Source: a virus
Strand: one strand, 5' to 3'
Virus record (IMG/VR): IMGVR_UViG_3300020442_000501
Span: 1 to 21,596 of that record
Length of the DNA: 21,596 bases
Positions within the stretch are counted from its first letter, which is position 1, and every line of letters begins with the position of its first letter. The notes under the pieces are model-generated. The model saw only the letters and a program-made list of their open reading frames with translations, had not been told where the DNA came from and made no database searches. This document shows, piece after piece, positions 1 through 7,452 of the stretch. A program made the translations under genes and the position numbers.

Positions 1-23
1 TCTTCAGGACAGAAATAGTTTTA

Positions 24-497
24 TCAGAAAGTTTCATAAGGGGTCGAAGTTTCATTACAGAGGCCAGCGAAATGATAAAGAAGGATACAATAGTGGATTG
101 CCTTCAGAATGTCTTGCTTAGACTTTCCACCTTTCTTACCAAATCGCGAAAGGTACTTGATAGCATTAGATCGACAGAATGGTTCTGCATCACCAATGCC
201 TTCAATCAGATCAAGGGTCTGAGTTTTAGAGTCGCGTGAAGCATAGTGAGCATTATATGTCCCACCAAGATAATCACGAATCTCTTTGAGGATAACGTCC
301 TCATGATACTTCCAGAATCCATTTGTATTGGTAGGAGTGTCAGGAAGGTCAGGAATATTAAATGTAATCTTATCGTCTTTCACAGGAGTAGTTGAAATAT
401 TGTAAGTGTAGGATTGCTCCCAAAAGTCATTGTAGTCGTCTGAGTTTGCAGTTGAAATCATCAGTTCATCGTAAAGTAAACTCCAAGCGTTAATCAT
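24..497 (-). CDS. DUF3310-like phage protein
   Basis: This 157-residue protein has a C-terminal half matching my memory of the DUF3310 (SaV-like) family. The signature is HYA at about 84-86, then an F-x(3)-NAIKYLSRFGKKGG stretch at about 107-124, then a D-x(2)-KA-x(2)-Y helix at about 129-136. Such proteins are common in phages; some are labelled nucleotide-kinase-like, but the reaction is unproven. The N-terminal half has a proline/threonine-rich stretch (NIPDLPDTPTNTNGFWKYHE) and no motif I recognise. The frame stays open upstream into cobS. I chose the ATG at 497, five bases past the cobS stop, with a GGGAGG-like ribosome site about 15 bases upstream. A second in-frame ATG at 461 is possible. 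It is the last gene of the cobS unit and is probably co-transcribed with it. Confidence 0.8.
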   Translation of the reverse strand: MINAWSLLYDELMISTANSDDYNDFWEQSYTYNISTTPVKDDKITFNIPDLPDTPTNTNGFWKYHEDVILKEIRDYLGGTYNAHYASRDSKTQTLDLIEGIGDAEPFCRSNAIKYLSRFGKKGGKSKQDILKAIHYCILLYHFAGLCNETSTPYETF

Positions 498-501
498 TAT
501 A

Positions 502-1593
502 TCAGGCAGATGCCTCCCCGTCAACAGGCATCTGGAAATCTGCATCAACCTTATCATACAGTTCCATGAATGCCTGCTTGGTCTCATCGTCAAAGCGATT
601 CACACAAACTTGAATTGCCTTTGCCTTATCACCAAAGATGCTGTAGGCACGGATGATGTGAACCAGGCGGCGGGTAGAGATAATCTCTTCGATACCACCG
701 TCATAGAAAGTCTTACGAATGATATCACCCCAGTCAACCAATCGCTTGCAGAACTCACGATCCTTTACACCAAGATCCAGAGCAATACCCTCAAGAATCT
801 TTTGTTCGGTTGCAGGAGTAGGATAAGACTGCTCAAAGGTTACAGGGAAGCGTTCCAGGAATGCTTCATTGAGAACGTTAGTTCCAATAAAGCGACCGTC
901 ATCGCTGCCTTTGCCTTTAGTGTTTGCAGTTGCAATAACATTGAATCCTTCCTTCAGTTGAATGTATTTACCAATCTTCTTCAGGAAGACTCCTTTTCCT
1001 TCCAGGATTGATTGAAGGCAAAGAATCTTGTTGGAGGCCAGGTCAATCTCGTCAAGCAGTAGAATCGCACCGCGCTCCAGGGCTTCGATGACCGGACCAT
1101 TGTGCCAAACGGTCTCACCATTGACCAAGCGGAATCCGCCAATAAGGTCATCTTCATCGGTCTCAATCGTCAGGTTGACTCGGATGAGTTCTCGGTTGAG
1201 TTGGGCACACGCTTGCTCAACACTGAAAGTTTTGCCGTTGCCAGAAAGACCCGTAATGAACGTCGGATAGAAGATACGCGACTGGATAATTTTTTTGATA
1301 TCGCTATAATTACCAAACTTGACGAAGGTATCATCTTTTTCTGGGATAAGGTTTTGCTCAAAGGCAGGCATTGCTGCTGGTGCCTCATAGGTACGCTCAA
1401 TCTGTTCAACCTTTTGAGGAGTTACTTCCAGGTTCCACTTACCGCGACCGACTTTGAATTGGTCAAGTTTTTTAGAAACGGTTTGGTAAGTAGTTCCGTT
1501 CATAGCGCACCATGCTTTCAGTTCTGCGCTGGTAACCGTAGAACCGTAGAGGTTGCGGAGCGAAGAAGTGATGTATTCAGCGGAGATTGCCAT
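502..1593 (-). CDS. cobS: CobS-like AAA+ ATPase (MoxR type)
   Basis: A 363-residue AAA+ ATPase. Residues 1-75 form an N-terminal region rich in helices that may bind DNA or a partner. The ATPase core follows: Walker A GLSGNGKT at 115-122, Walker B ILLLDEID at 177-184, sensor-1 ATAN at 221-224, and a likely arginine finger in FLERF near 248. Cellular CobS is the ATPase subunit of aerobic cobaltochelatase and works with CobT and CobN. Cyanophage homologues are routinely named cobS, but no CobN is present here. The adjacent VWA protein could be the partner, in the manner of MoxR/VWA remodelling pairs (inference). Upstream lies a 61-base gap with a TATAAT box and three tandem repeats, so it may have its own promoter. 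A true vitamin B12 role is only assumed. Confidence 0.88.
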   Translation of the reverse strand: MAISAEYITSSLRNLYGSTVTSAELKAWCAMNGTTYQTVSKKLDQFKVGRGKWNLEVTPQKVEQIERTYEAPAAMPAFEQNLIPEKDDTFVKFGNYSDIKKIIQSRIFYPTFITGLSGNGKTFSVEQACAQLNRELIRVNLTIETDEDDLIGGFRLVNGETVWHNGPVIEALERGAILLLDEIDLASNKILCLQSILEGKGVFLKKIGKYIQLKEGFNVIATANTKGKGSDDGRFIGTNVLNEAFLERFPVTFEQSYPTPATEQKILEGIALDLGVKDREFCKRLVDWGDIIRKTFYDGGIEEIISTRRLVHIIRAYSIFGDKAKAIQVCVNRFDDETKQAFMELYDKVDADFQMPVDGEASA

Positions 1594-1615
1594 TGGTTTG
1601 TTTGTTGATGTCCTT

Positions 1616-1621
1616 ATTATA
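1616..1621 (-). promoter_or_regulatory. TATAAT -10 box upstream of cobS
   Basis: On the minus strand the gap before cobS reads ACTCTGCCC followed directly by TATAAT, then AAGGACATC. The hexamer is a perfect sigma70 -10 box, 23 bases upstream of the cobS ATG. The expected -35 position (about 1639-1644) falls inside tandem repeats and reads CCGACT, which is not a -35 consensus. If it is a promoter it would need an activator bound to the repeats. Confidence 0.45.
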
Positions 1622-1652
1622 GGGCAGAGTGGGGGCAGAGTCGGGGCAGAGT
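1622..1652. repeat. Three GGGCAGAGT direct repeats, 11-bp period
   Basis: The plus strand carries GGGCAGAGT at 1622-1630, 1633-1641 and 1644-1652, an exact period of 11 bases, about one helical turn. On the minus strand these are ACTCTGCCC units. They fill most of the gap between the stop of the 50-residue gene (1655-1657) and the TATAAT box at 1616-1621, which the last unit abuts. The geometry resembles an operator for a protein binding one face of the helix. Confidence 0.85.
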
Positions 1653-1654
1653 GG

Positions 1655-1807
1655 TCAGTCCTTGGACTGGTCGTACTTGTACTTCATTGCCTGGAGGAAC
1701 CAGGCATCAGTCAGAGACTTGGGACCATTCTTCAAAATGTCTATTTGTTTTTGTTTTAGTTTCGGATTTTGTAAAGCCCTTTTCTTCCATTCAGGTAATT
1801 CGATCAT
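1655..1807 (-). CDS. Small hypothetical protein (50 aa) between the VWA gene and cobS
   Basis: A 50-residue lysine-rich protein beginning MIELPEWKKRALQNP and ending KYKYDQSKD. Its ATG (1807-1805) overlaps the TGA of the upstream VWA gene (1806-1804) as ATGA, a classic translational-coupling junction. It has no strong ribosome site of its own (GGAG lies about 20 bases away), which fits coupling. The amphipathic, Trp- and Lys-containing sequence looks like coding DNA rather than chance. I know no family. Lying between an AAA+ gene and a VWA gene, it could be an accessory subunit or adaptor of that pair (inference). Confidence 0.72.
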   Translation of the reverse strand: MIELPEWKKRALQNPKLKQKQIDILKNGPKSLTDAWFLQAMKYKYDQSKD

Positions 1808-3906
1808 ACTACTAGTGAAATAAATTCTCCAAGGATACGCTTATTCAGTTTTTTAGTCTTGAGGGATTTTACAAAGGCAGATTTGATTTTTGCTTTGGTA
1901 GCACCTTCATCAACATCAAAGTCAGATTCCTGGTTCAGTGCTGTAGCAGACATACCAAAGTAAGCATCATAACCAGAGTTCTTGATAGTGAAACTCTTTT
2001 CTTTACGCCATTGACTTTGAAGTTTCTCTGCCTCAGAATAGTTTTCATGATACATCTTGATGAAAGAGTTAGCATCGCGAGGAGCAAGAACACGAATACC
2101 AATCAGGTTCATATCAGTGAAGTTATCTTTGAGATTCTGCAGAAGCAGATCAGTAAATTCATGATAACAATACTTGACTTGATAGGTACAACCAATCTTA
2201 CGGTCGCGAACAAAAGTGCGATCAGCAATCAGTCTTCTACAACCAATATATTCCTCACCTTTGTATCCTGTAACTGTAGCATGGCGATTGAGGAAACCTG
2301 CCTCACCATCAGTCAAAACTACACACTGAACTTTCTGTAGTTTGTTCTCACTCTGGAACTTAGGCAGAATCTGATGAAGAGTAACGATTGCTTCATTCAA
2401 AGGTGTGCCTGAGAGAGACACACGATTACCTGGGTCATAAGAATAACAACCACGGCAACCGAAGTAATAAGCAATACGATAGATGTTCTTCATCTGATGC
2501 TCAAGAACCTTACCATTTACTTTGCTGGTAAGAATGTTCATCATACAGAAGTTCTCCTCAACAACAAGTTGTCCGTCTTCTGCTTCATAGTGAGAAGGCA
2601 AAGGTGCCCAACCACCATTAGGGAGGACTTCATGTTTGATCCACTCATTAGTGAAAGCATATACCTCAAAGGGAATATTAACTTTCTTACAGAACCAAAC
2701 CAGATTGAAAAGTTGCTTCAAAGTATCCTCAAGGACATTCGCCATAGAACCAGACCAGTCAAGAACAAATACTAGACCGTGGTTCTTACCATCAGCAAGG
2801 GTAGTAACCTTTCGGAAAAGGTCATCATTATACTTATAAGTATGTAGTTTGCTGCAGTCAAGAACACCAGTACGCGATACAGAAGCACGGGCATAAGAGT
2901 CTGCTGCTTTCTTACATTCAAACTCTTTTACCAGATAGTTGACTTCTTTTTGAGCAGACCGTTTGAACTCAGTGAACAAAGAGTCAGGAGTTCGGAAAGG
3001 ATCTTCATCTCTAGTATTCCAGTTAGTGTCAATATAATCATGAATGTCTTGGTTCTTACCAATAACAGTATCAAGATTTACCTTAGGAAGTTCAACATAA
3101 ACATTCTCGCCACCGTGGTTGGAAATCAATTCACGCAGACTCTCATCCAGACTATCAACAGTCTTGACTTCAGGTTCAGCAGAAGCACCTGCATTGTTAG
3201 AAGTATCACCAGAATCTAACTGTTCAGAGGATTCAGATTCACCCTGTTTAGATTCTGTTTCTTGACTATCATCAACTTCTCCATCTTCTTTATTTTCTTT
3301 ACTCTCATTACTACCACCAGACTGCGATTCAGAAGAAGCAGCAGGAATATCAGGTTTCTCTTGTTCTTTTGATTTCTTATCATAGCGATACATCTCTTCT
3401 GCCGCAAGACAAGCATCAGCAAAAGTTTCAGCATCAGCAATCATCTTAATGATACGACTCTCATCAAAGTTGAAGAAAGGAATATCAACGTAGTTGCCAA
3501 TCTTGAAGTAAAGGTTAGCACGGTCAGCAAGACTCATCTTTCCGATGTCTTCACCCTCAAGGCAAAAGAAATCCTCATCAGACAGTTCAGAATAACCCTT
3601 GAAGAAAGTCTTACTCAAACCAGGATATTTACGTTTCATTAGTTTCTCAATCCTTGCATCTTCAGTCACATTGATGAAGGAGTGAGGAATATTTTTAGGG
3701 GGGTCTTGATCAGGAGTAAAAAGTGCGTGTCCTACTTCGTGACCTACCAGCATGTCATAGACAACATTGCTTGCCCGTTCCCAGCGAGGCAGAGTCAGCA
3801 CACGGGTCTGGACGTTGAACTGTGCCGTCTCAACGAACCGGTGCTCAACCACCAGGTCCTCAGTAGCAAGGAGTTTGGCGAGTTGTGACTTGACTTCGTG
3901 CTTCAT
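1804..3906 (-). CDS. CobT-like protein: HExxH metallopeptidase-like region plus VWA domain
   Basis: A 700-residue protein. Residues 1-90 include HEVGH at 56-60 and NVTEDARIE at 79-87, the His-Glu-x-x-His plus downstream Glu arrangement of a zinc peptidase, also reminiscent of CobT-type proteins. Residues about 178-250 form a low-complexity Ser/Glu/Asp/Lys linker, like the acidic linker of CobT. A C-terminal VWA domain starts near 378 with MIDAS motif DWSGS at 383-387, a SGTPL Thr site at 499-503 and LTDGE at 531-535. VWA proteins commonly act with MoxR/CobS-class AAA+ ATPases, and such an ATPase lies downstream, so the two probably work together (inference). The start is supported by AAAGGAAACC just before the ATG. 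Cyanophage annotations call relatives peptidase or cobalt chelatase; whether the zinc site is active is unknown. Confidence 0.85.
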   Translation of the reverse strand: MKHEVKSQLAKLLATEDLVVEHRFVETAQFNVQTRVLTLPRWERASNVVYDMLVGHEVGHALFTPDQDPPKNIPHSFINVTEDARIEKLMKRKYPGLSKTFFKGYSELSDEDFFCLEGEDIGKMSLADRANLYFKIGNYVDIPFFNFDESRIIKMIADAETFADACLAAEEMYRYDKKSKEQEKPDIPAASSESQSGGSNESKENKEDGEVDDSQETESKQGESESSEQLDSGDTSNNAGASAEPEVKTVDSLDESLRELISNHGGENVYVELPKVNLDTVIGKNQDIHDYIDTNWNTRDEDPFRTPDSLFTEFKRSAQKEVNYLVKEFECKKAADSYARASVSRTGVLDCSKLHTYKYNDDLFRKVTTLADGKNHGLVFVLDWSGSMANVLEDTLKQLFNLVWFCKKVNIPFEVYAFTNEWIKHEVLPNGGWAPLPSHYEAEDGQLVVEENFCMMNILTSKVNGKVLEHQMKNIYRIAYYFGCRGCYSYDPGNRVSLSGTPLNEAIVTLHQILPKFQSENKLQKVQCVVLTDGEAGFLNRHATVTGYKGEEYIGCRRLIADRTFVRDRKIGCTYQVKYCYHEFTDLLLQNLKDNFTDMNLIGIRVLAPRDANSFIKMYHENYSEAEKLQSQWRKEKSFTIKNSGYDAYFGMSATALNQESDFDVDEGATKAKIKSAFVKSLKTKKLNKRILGEFISLVV

Positions 3907-3929
3907 GGTTTCCTTTCGATGCCTCTATA

Positions 3930-3956
3930 CTAACAAACCCCAGCTCTCGCCGGGGT
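3930..3956 (-). terminator. GNRA-loop hairpin with short T-run
   Basis: The minus strand can fold ACCCCGGC / GCTGGGGT (one G-U pair) around a GAGA tetraloop, at 3956-3937, followed by TTTGTT. It lies about 32 bases past the stop of the 60-residue gene and about 30 bases before the VWA gene start. The weak T-run makes it a moderate intrinsic terminator, or possibly a processing or stability hairpin. Confidence 0.5.
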
Positions 3957-3988
3957 CCCTCAGTGACAGTTGTTGGATTGGTTCGTGT

Positions 3989-4171
3989 CTATTCTAAAAG
4001 TCTCCTACAGATTCGTTTACAGAGTGCTTGACCTTCATCACAGTCAATCAGGCAGTTGTAATAATCATTCAGTGCGTCAGATCCTTCAATTGTATGGTCT
4101 AATGTGTTTGTCAATCTTACTACACTTTGTTTCCAACCCGCTAACTGATTATAAGAAATGAGATTGTGCAT
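3989..4171 (-). CDS. Small hypothetical protein (60 aa), cysteine-containing
   Basis: A 60-residue protein starting MHNLISYNQLAGWKQSVVRL, predicted helical, with three cysteines near the C-terminus (NCLIDCDEGQALCKR) but no clear CxxC metal site. The ATG at 4171 is preceded by ATAGAGGACATT, a good ribosome site. No family is recognised. It is the first gene after the gp46 cluster and is followed by a hairpin, so it may end a transcript. Function unknown. Confidence 0.65.
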   Translation of the reverse strand: MHNLISYNQLAGWKQSVVRLTNTLDHTIEGSDALNDYYNCLIDCDEGQALCKRICRRLLE

Positions 4172-4287
4172 AATGTCCTCTATTATGTTTTTCGGGACAT
4201 AATAAACATATAAAGCATAACAATTATTTTAGTTACATTTAGTTCGTCCCCCAACATTCTACACTATCTAGTCATCGTATGCTAACT
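4172..4287. other. AT-rich gap with an inverted repeat before the 60-aa gene
   Basis: This 116-base gap has no supported gene. TATTATGT (4181-4188) and ACATAATA (4197-4204) form an 8-bp inverted repeat just upstream of the GAGGAC ribosome site of the 60-residue gene. A competing pairing, ATGTCC with GGACAT, would cover that site. A weak promoter-like arrangement on the minus strand (TTGGGG, 17 bases, TAAAAT) lies upstream, but I would not call it a promoter. Confidence 0.4.
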
Positions 4288-4419
4288 TTATGAAGTTACG
4301 GTAACTTGTAGCTTCTTTTTTAGGAAACGCAAGGATTCTTTACGTTGACGTAGTGCCTGTGGTTTCAGTTTTCGTTTCTGTTCTTTCTTGCTGTGATGCT
4401 GCCAGTTGGGGGTAGTCAT
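4288..4419 (-). CDS. Tiny, strongly basic protein (43 aa)
   Basis: A 43-residue protein starting MTTPNWQHHSKKEQKRKLKP. It has 9 Lys and 4 Arg against 2 Glu and no Asp, so it is highly basic and could bind nucleic acid (inference). The ATG at 4419 follows AAAGGACAGGACA, a good ribosome site, and lies 13 bases after the gp46 stop, so it is probably co-transcribed with the gp47/gp46 group. No cysteines or known motif. Small basic genes in this position are familiar in cyanophages from memory, but I cannot name a function. Confidence 0.65.
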   Translation of the reverse strand: MTTPNWQHHSKKEQKRKLKPQALRQRKESLRFLKKKLQVTVTS

Positions 4420-4431
4420 TGTCCTGTCCTT

Positions 4432-6144
4432 TTATTGGACCTTATGCGAAAAACCTTTGATTTTCTCAAATCGTATGACACTATCAAATTTGTCCTCAAG
4501 TCCAGTTTTGTGAGAGATAACAAAGATATTTGCATCCTTGATAACATAACGAATAATCTTTAGAAATTCGTCTGTTCCAAATCCGTCTAGGGAACTATCA
4601 AATACCTCATCCATAATAAGCAGATTGGTATTAACAGAGTTCTTCATCTTTGCTACTTCGCGCCAGGTGAAGAGAAGTGCTAGGTCGATTCTCATCTTCT
4701 CTCCTTCACTGAAGGAAGCATAGGAAAAGTCTTCGTGAATAGGGGACTGGACGGTTTCGTTGAATTCCTCATCAAGTGTGAAGTTGATGTAGAAGTCCAT
4801 CATCTGAAGATAACGATTGACTTGCTGATTTATCAGCGGTAGATACTTCTTAATGATTTTGGATTTAACTCCACCGTCTTTTAGTAATCCGTATGTGAAA
4901 TCGTAATACTGGATTGTGTCCTTGTTTTTAGCGAGTTCGTCGTATGTAGTTTTTAGGGTTTCTTTGAAGGAAGCTAACTTGTCATCTTCAACATTTCTAT
5001 TTGCAAGTTGGTCGGTAATTCTTTGAATTTCCGATTCCAAATCTCTGATTTGTCTTTGACAACCAGCGATTTTAGTATTGTTTTTAGAAATACCATTATT
5101 GAGTTTTAAAATCTCCTTCGATAGAATAGTAAATTGACGCTCTCGCTCCTCCTCTTTTTTGATTGCTTCCTCTAGTTCTTGATAACCAGACTGCAACTCC
5201 TTTGCTTTACTTTGAGCGTCCTCAATCTTATTTATTCTGAAGGTCTCCTCAATTGGTTGTGTACAGGTAGGACAAACCGTATTTTGTGTGAAAAATTTAT
5301 GTTCCTTAGTAATGTTTGATACTTTGTTAGAAATCTTACCCTTTAAGTTACCAAGTGTGCGAAGTTTTTCAGTGGCACCAGTGACACCTTCAACCTCTTT
5401 GTTGAGTTTAAAGATGTCTTCTTCAATCACACCATTACTATTCATCAAGTCATTTTCTTCTACAAGAATCTGACTAATCTTATTTTCCCTCTCTTTAATG
5501 TTCTCCTTACTACGATTCTCAAGTTCTTCAATAAAGTTCTCTTGCATTGAAACCTTTTCAATCAGAGACTCTTTCTTCAGTTCATAGACTTTGATGTCTT
5601 CTCGCAAAGTGCGAATCTTATCTTTAATGACACTATTCATTGTAGAGAAGATACGAATATCTAAAAGGTCTTCAATCACTTCTCTACGATTGTTTGCAGT
5701 CAGTTGCATAAACGGAACAAATGTGCTGCTGCCCAGAATTACAATCTGAGTAAAAGACTTGTAATTCATTTTGATTACATTCTGCTCAAACCATTTCTGT
5801 TGGTCATTAGCAGATGCGTGTTGGTCTAGTGTAGTTCCGTCTCTGGTGATAGTAAAAGTATTTGGTTTGATTCCCCGAACAACAGTCCAGTTAATATTCC
5901 CAATAGTGAACTGAACTTCGACTACACAATCTTTCTCATTGGTAGAGTTGACTAACTGAGGTTTGTTAATCTTACGAAATGGTTTCCCAAACAAAGAAAA
6001 AGTAAGAGCATCCAATACGGTGCTCTTACCTGCTCCATTAGAACCAATAATCAAATTGGTATTATTTTCTGTGAAATCAATAATAGTGTCTTGGTTGCCA
6101 GTGCTTAGAAAATTTCTCCAACGAATACTCTTAAATAAAATCAT
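4432..6144 (-). CDS. 46: gp46 recombination nuclease ATPase subunit (Rad50/SbcC-like)
   Basis: A 570-residue SMC-type ATPase. It has Walker A GSNGAGKS at 34-41, a long charged coiled coil at about 175-410 broken by the zinc-hook CPTC at 291-294, ABC signature SFSEGEK at 477-483, Walker B LLIMDE at 508-513 with D-loop SSLD at 517-520, and switch His in VISHK at 542-546. T4 gp46 pairs with gp47 to resect DNA ends for recombination-dependent replication. Length matches T4 (about 560). Its ATG lies 14 bases inside the end of the preceding 90-residue gene and has no Shine-Dalgarno, so translation is probably coupled. All motifs of an active enzyme are intact. Confidence 0.97.
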   Translation of the reverse strand: MILFKSIRWRNFLSTGNQDTIIDFTENNTNLIIGSNGAGKSTVLDALTFSLFGKPFRKINKPQLVNSTNEKDCVVEVQFTIGNINWTVVRGIKPNTFTITRDGTTLDQHASANDQQKWFEQNVIKMNYKSFTQIVILGSSTFVPFMQLTANNRREVIEDLLDIRIFSTMNSVIKDKIRTLREDIKVYELKKESLIEKVSMQENFIEELENRSKENIKERENKISQILVEENDLMNSNGVIEEDIFKLNKEVEGVTGATEKLRTLGNLKGKISNKVSNITKEHKFFTQNTVCPTCTQPIEETFRINKIEDAQSKAKELQSGYQELEEAIKKEEERERQFTILSKEILKLNNGISKNNTKIAGCQRQIRDLESEIQRITDQLANRNVEDDKLASFKETLKTTYDELAKNKDTIQYYDFTYGLLKDGGVKSKIIKKYLPLINQQVNRYLQMMDFYINFTLDEEFNETVQSPIHEDFSYASFSEGEKMRIDLALLFTWREVAKMKNSVNTNLLIMDEVFDSSLDGFGTDEFLKIIRYVIKDANIFVISHKTGLEDKFDSVIRFEKIKGFSHKVQ

Positions 6145-6403
6145 GCTCAGTGTCAGGGGGAATCACAATATCATTAGGGGTTATGATTGTGTAAGTATAA
6201 TCATGCATTACACAAGCTTCTATCATTGCTTTGTCATCAACTTCGATGACGTGCATTTCTGGACTACCAGACTCTTCTAGCATCATAGCATACCGAGAGG
6301 CATCATCTTCTTGTTCAAAGATATAGAGAACATCATCTCCATCTTCATTTGCGACCGAATATGCCCCGTCAGTTTCTTTTCCTAGAATCGTTAAAATAAA
6401 CAT
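6131..6403 (-). CDS. DUF3110-like protein embedded between gp47 and gp46
   Basis: A 90-residue acidic protein. The central FEQEDDASRYAMMLEESGSP matches my memory of DUF3110, a small domain typical of cyanobacteria, whose hallmark is an FE-x-EDDA-x-RYA-x-x-LE stretch. The family has no known activity. Its ATG overlaps the gp47 stop (TAATG, 6405-6401) and its last 14 bases overlap the gp46 start, so the three products should be made in linked amounts. This suggests it acts with, or regulates, the gp46/47 complex (inference). The domain may have been acquired from a cyanobacterial host. The C-terminal tail (TIITPNDIVIPPDTEHDFI) extends beyond the domain. Confidence 0.8.
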   Translation of the reverse strand: MFILTILGKETDGAYSVANEDGDDVLYIFEQEDDASRYAMMLEESGSPEMHVIEVDDKAMIEACVMHDYTYTIITPNDIVIPPDTEHDFI

Positions 6404-7452
6404 TACACCATCTCACACGCCTCTTGATAAGTTTGTCTCATAATATTCTGTATCTTCGACTTATCAAGTTTGATTTCTGCCTCCTGGATATATCTATCTA
6501 AGATAGAAAGAGTGTCTTCAGACTCCATAGCAGAGAACTCTTCATCACCATACCATCCACCAAAATCATAGTTCTCTACAATCTTAAGTTCGGCAACACC
6601 AGAAGCATAGAGTTTGTCAATAACTTTTTCAAACTCTTTGACTCTAGGTTTATTTCTGACGATAACCTTTACGATTTTATCTTCGTATGGAGTTGTATCT
6701 ACCATCTGATGAGATTCATCATCATAATAGACATTATAGAACATCCGATATGGATTGTTGATTGGTGTCAGTTCTTTCGTATCTGTATCAAAGATATGAA
6801 AACCTCTAGGGTCATTTACGTCATTCCAAAACATCTCATACGGATTACCCAGATAATAGATTTTTCCGTTATCAGACCTGGTATGGTAGTGACCACTGAA
6901 TACAGTAGAGAACTTGGAGAATACATCCTTATCCATACCATGGTCCATCACAACGTTCTTGTGTGCTCTGAATCCACTGAGTTCAAGGTGACCCATAGCA
7001 CACTTATGCTTGGTCTTTTGAATAAGTTTTAAGGTCTGCTCTTCATTCTCCTTGTTAATCCAAGGAACAAATACTACTCCCAATTTATCAAGTTTAACTT
7101 CAGTTGCTTCAGAATATACGATTACATTTCCATACTCACGGAGAAGCAAATCAACGGCATTGACGTTATTTGTATTCTTATAATATGCGGTATGATTACC
7201 AACGATAGTATGAACAGTGACTCCCATTTGTTCGAGTCTGTCATAGTAATTATCCTTTGCCCAAGAAAGTGCAGAGAAGTCAATTCCTTTACGACTATCA
7301 AAGGTATCACCCATATCTACAACAGTAGTAATACCTTCTTTCTCTAGGGTTGGAAAGAAGATATCGTTGTAGAACTTTAGAAAATAGTCGTGGAATAATT
7401 TTGAATTCTTACGGGCACCAAAGTGCTGATCGGTAATGATCGCAATTCTCAT
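6403..7452 (-). CDS. 47: gp47 recombination nuclease subunit (Mre11/SbcD-like)
   Basis: A 349-residue calcineurin-like metallophosphoesterase. The metal ligands are visible in order: D8-x-H10 (TDQHFG), GDTFD at 48-52, GNH at 85-87, MGHLE with H155, and SGHYH with H188 and H190. T4 gp47 (about 339 residues) is the nuclease partner of gp46. Its ATG overlaps the gp55 TGA as ATGA (7452-7449) and no Shine-Dalgarno is seen, so it relies on coupling to gp55 translation. The catalytic set is complete. It is likely transcribed from the promoter ahead of gp55. Confidence 0.96.
   Translation of the reverse strand: MRIAIITDQHFGARKNSKLFHDYFLKFYNDIFFPTLEKEGITTVVDMGDTFDSRKGIDFSALSWAKDNYYDRLEQMGVTVHTIVGNHTAYYKNTNNVNAVDLLLREYGNVIVYSEATEVKLDKLGVVFVPWINKENEEQTLKLIQKTKHKCAMGHLELSGFRAHKNVVMDHGMDKDVFSKFSTVFSGHYHTRSDNGKIYYLGNPYEMFWNDVNDPRGFHIFDTDTKELTPINNPYRMFYNVYYDDESHQMVDTTPYEDKIVKVIVRNKPRVKEFEKVIDKLYASGVAELKIVENYDFGGWYGDEEFSAMESEDTLSILDRYIQEAEIKLDKSKIQNIMRQTYQEACEMV

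Noticed and set aside
498-593. Extension of the DUF3310-like gene into cobS
   Set aside because: The extra 32 codons are antiframe to the cobS end and resemble nothing; the ATG at 497 sits just after the cobS stop.
5228-5236. AATAAATA match within gp46 (and a GATAAATA within uvsW near 8908-8916)
   Set aside because: Both are deep inside coding sequence with no gene start nearby; expected by chance in AT-rich DNA.
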